In this document: one piece after another, positions 4,939 to 5,650 of the stretch
Position numbering within the stretch: position 1 is the first letter of the stretch
How the letters are laid out: every line of letters starts with the position of its first letter
From: Nitrososphaeraceae archaeon
GTDB taxonomy: Archaea; Thermoproteota; Nitrososphaeria; Nitrososphaerales; Nitrosopumilaceae
Reading direction: 5' to 3'
DNA length: 5,650 nucleotides
Assembly (NCBI GenBank): GCA_025922755.1
Contig: JAICHE010000087.1
Span: 1 to 5,650, forward strand
Made by a program: the position numbers and the translations under genes
The notes under the pieces: model-generated
What the model was told of the DNA's origin: nothing
What the model saw: only the letters and a program-made list of their open reading frames with translations
Database searches by the model: none

Positions 4939-5649
4939 TTAGGAGAGCAAACAAAATGCATACTTGGGGGACATTGAAGGGTACATTATGTTACTTGAAT
5001 CCTCAAGATGAGGCAAACCAATTGAATGACCTAATTCATGAGTCATAATGTCTTTGACACTTGAAACATCATACAGCTGAAAACTACCATCGCAATTATA
5101 GTCCCCCAAAGTCACCTCTACGACCCCTTTTCCCAAGTGGGCATGACCAAGAACACCTTCGCCTAAACTCCGTACCACCCAAGTCACCCAAATGTTTGCA
5201 TCTTTCTTATTTTGGGTTATTTCAAAATCTACTATTGCCTTTCTGTCCTTAATGGTAATTTCTTGATTCTCCCAAAACTCAAAAGAGTCTTTCAATGTAC
5301 TCACATGATCAAGTGGAAGTCCTCCTGGCTGGTCATTGACAAATACCTTGTAATGTATGAGGTATGTGTTATCCACTACCTCATAACTGGGGTCTGGAAA
5401 TTTGTTTGATGATGATTTTACCTCTTCTTCAAAATTCCATTTTACATAGTCTCTGAGGAATTTTTTTATCACATCTGCACTTGGATTTGCATACTCGATG
5501 TATCTTTTCTCATTTGAAATATTTTTTGAGATTTCGCGCAAGTATTTGTCAAACCATTCTCTTTGCTCTTCTCTATAGTTTTCTTCAACAGATTTGGAAA
5601 TTTCAATATCGATAATTCCATTTTCCATCATGTGTTGTATTCCTAATGC
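4939..5649 (-). CDS. Matrixin-like zinc metalloprotease, probably extracellular (5' end outside window)
   Basis: At least 236 residues are visible; the frame is open through the right edge, so ATG 5631 is unlikely to be the start. Numbering from that ATG, the zinc site HELGHSIGLPH (His198, Glu199, His202, His208) and the Met-turn NIMYPSM (Met216) define a metzincin, closest to matrixins (M10A). GHAHLGKG (162-169) resembles the stretch before the active site that binds structural metal. Cys180 and Cys227 are the only cysteines seen and could pair if exported. The first visible residues (LGIQHMMENGII) look like the end of a short Trp-rich module (ending in GIQYLIENGII) that I associate with thaumarchaeal secreted proteins, so a signal peptide and that module are expected upstream. 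Secretion is therefore inferred. The protein ends only 14 residues after the Met, where other matrixins have a further helix. Substrate is unknown. Confidence 0.88.
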   Translation of the reverse strand, partial: ALGIQHMMENGIIDIEISKSVEENYREEQREWFDKYLREISKNISNEKRYIEYANPSADVIKKFLRDYVKWNFEEEVKSSSNKFPDPSYEVVDNTYLIHYKVFVNDQPGGLPLDHVSTLKDSFEFWENQEITIKDRKAIVDFEITQNKKDANIWVTWVVRSLGEGVLGHAHLGKGVVEVTLGDYNCDGSFQLYDVSSVKDIMTHELGHSIGLPHLEDSSNIMYPSMSPKYAFCLLS

Positions 5650-5650
5650 A

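Noticed and set aside
4884..4950. Plus-one frame continuation of the metalloprotease on the minus strand past its stop
   Set aside because: The frame is open for about 20 codons but reads SPKFLEKSVCFFFKKF, with no likeness to the usual C-terminal helix of matrixins, so a simple frameshift near the stop is not supported.
5061..5409. Two overlapping plus-strand ORFs (5061-5252 and 5212-5409)
   Set aside because: Both are antisense to the metalloprotease and have no recognisable product.

Overview
The window is an AT-rich piece of an archaeal chromosome, most likely from an ammonia-oxidising thaumarchaeon of the Nitrosopumilus type. The evidence is a complete archaeal transcription factor B, TATA-like boxes about 26-28 bases before start codons with little or no leader, a class III polyhydroxyalkanoate (PHA) synthase pair of the short archaeal kind, and a matrixin-like protease whose visible N-terminal edge resembles a module I associate with thaumarchaeal secreted proteins. 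The lineage is inferred from gene content; no rRNA gene is present.

Left part (1-2926): the 3' end of an alpha/beta hydrolase is followed by a compact PHA cassette. On the plus strand lie a phasin-like protein carrying a C-terminal AbrB-type domain (408-833) and a small phasin-like helical protein (830-1258), overlapping by 4 bases. Facing them on the minus strand is phaE-phaC (2926 to 1288), overlapping by 11 bases. PhaE and PhaC should polymerise hydroxyacyl-CoA into PHA. The two plus-strand proteins probably coat the granule and may adjust expression to granule load, as proposed for the haloarchaeal PhaR/PhaP pair, although here the two operons converge.

Middle (2927-3834): a 53-base divergent region holds one near-central TATA-like element that could serve both phaEC and a plus-strand gene for a small roadblock/profilin-like protein of unknown role. 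A purine-type phosphoribosyltransferase with a TTG start follows.

Right part (3848-5650): on the minus strand lie a complete TFB and, upstream of it, a matrixin-type zinc metalloprotease whose 5' end runs out of the window. The 176-base gap between them carries AT-rich runs, candidate TFB promoter elements and a possible short upstream ORF. No tRNA, rRNA, CRISPR array, insertion sequence or integrase was seen, and no gene-free stretch exceeds 300 bases.

Most notable are the 6-bp dyad around the phasin/AbrB promoter, the phasin-AbrB fusion itself, and the shared central promoter that ties an uncharacterised roadblock-like protein to PHA synthase.
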